Below, piece by piece: positions 5,392 to 5,402 of a stretch of DNA of 5,402 nucleotides. The stretch is taken from NCBI GenBank assembly GCA_004552515.1, contig SFOF01000165.1, positions 1-5,402 on the forward strand, written 5' to 3'. The notes beneath the pieces were generated by a model. It ran no database searches. It was not told the DNA's origin and saw only the letters and a list, made by a program, of their open reading frames with translations. This stretch comes from Clostridiales bacterium (GTDB lineage: Bacteria > Bacillota > Clostridia > Christensenellales > Aristaeellaceae). Made by a program: the position numbers and the translations under genes. Each line of letters begins with the position of its first letter. Within the stretch, counting starts at the first letter, position 1.

Positions 5392-5402
5392 TTCTGCCAA
5401 AG

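Noticed and set aside
5090..5402. Minus-strand frame entering from the right edge and running into the LysR gene
   Set aside because: It stays open to the window end, but mostly lies antisense to the LysR effector domain, and the part outside the gene shows no recognisable motif.

Overview
The window looks like chromosomal DNA from a GC-rich, low-complexity-regulation Bacillota/Clostridia-type bacterium, probably an anaerobe. This is inferred from three things: coding regions with mostly G/C third positions, AT-rich intergenic promoters with near-consensus sigma-A boxes, and strong purine-rich Shine-Dalgarno sites. Gene content fits too: a UbiB/ABC1-type kinase and a phasin-like protein of the kind I recall being encoded near each other in Clostridia. 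No taxonomic search was possible.

Layout. (i) 1-1745, minus: an ABC1/AarF/UbiB atypical kinase, cut by the left window edge. Its N-terminal ~445 residues are a good kinase, but the last ~130 visible residues do not look like the usual membrane-anchored UbiB end and resemble a phage or mobile-element polyvalent protein instead. (ii) 1746-2175: a ~430 bp gap holding the kinase promoter and ribosome site, several inverted repeats and no supportable gene. (iii) 2176-2619, minus: a small phasin-like coiled-coil protein with an unusual six-cysteine acidic tail. (iv) 2722-2757: a clear intrinsic terminator of the next gene. (v) 2779-4302, minus: a complete sodium:solute symporter of the PutP type. 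(vi) 4303-4427: a very compact control region with two strong promoters firing across each other. (vii) 4428-5303, plus: a complete LysR-type regulator divergent from putP. (viii) 5304-5402: noncoding, with strong hairpin potential.

How the parts relate. The LysR regulator and the symporter form a classic divergent regulator/target pair, so the regulator most likely controls the transporter in response to its substrate or a related metabolite. The phasin-like gene and the kinase lie in the same direction, but the kinase has its own promoter, so they are neighbours rather than a tight operon. The features most worth following up are the abrupt change at the kinase C-terminus (true fusion, integration scar or assembly misjoin), the mirror-symmetric face-to-face promoters at 4321-4411, and the cysteine-rich tail of the phasin-like protein. 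No complete novel system (defence island, CRISPR, RNA gene) is visible.
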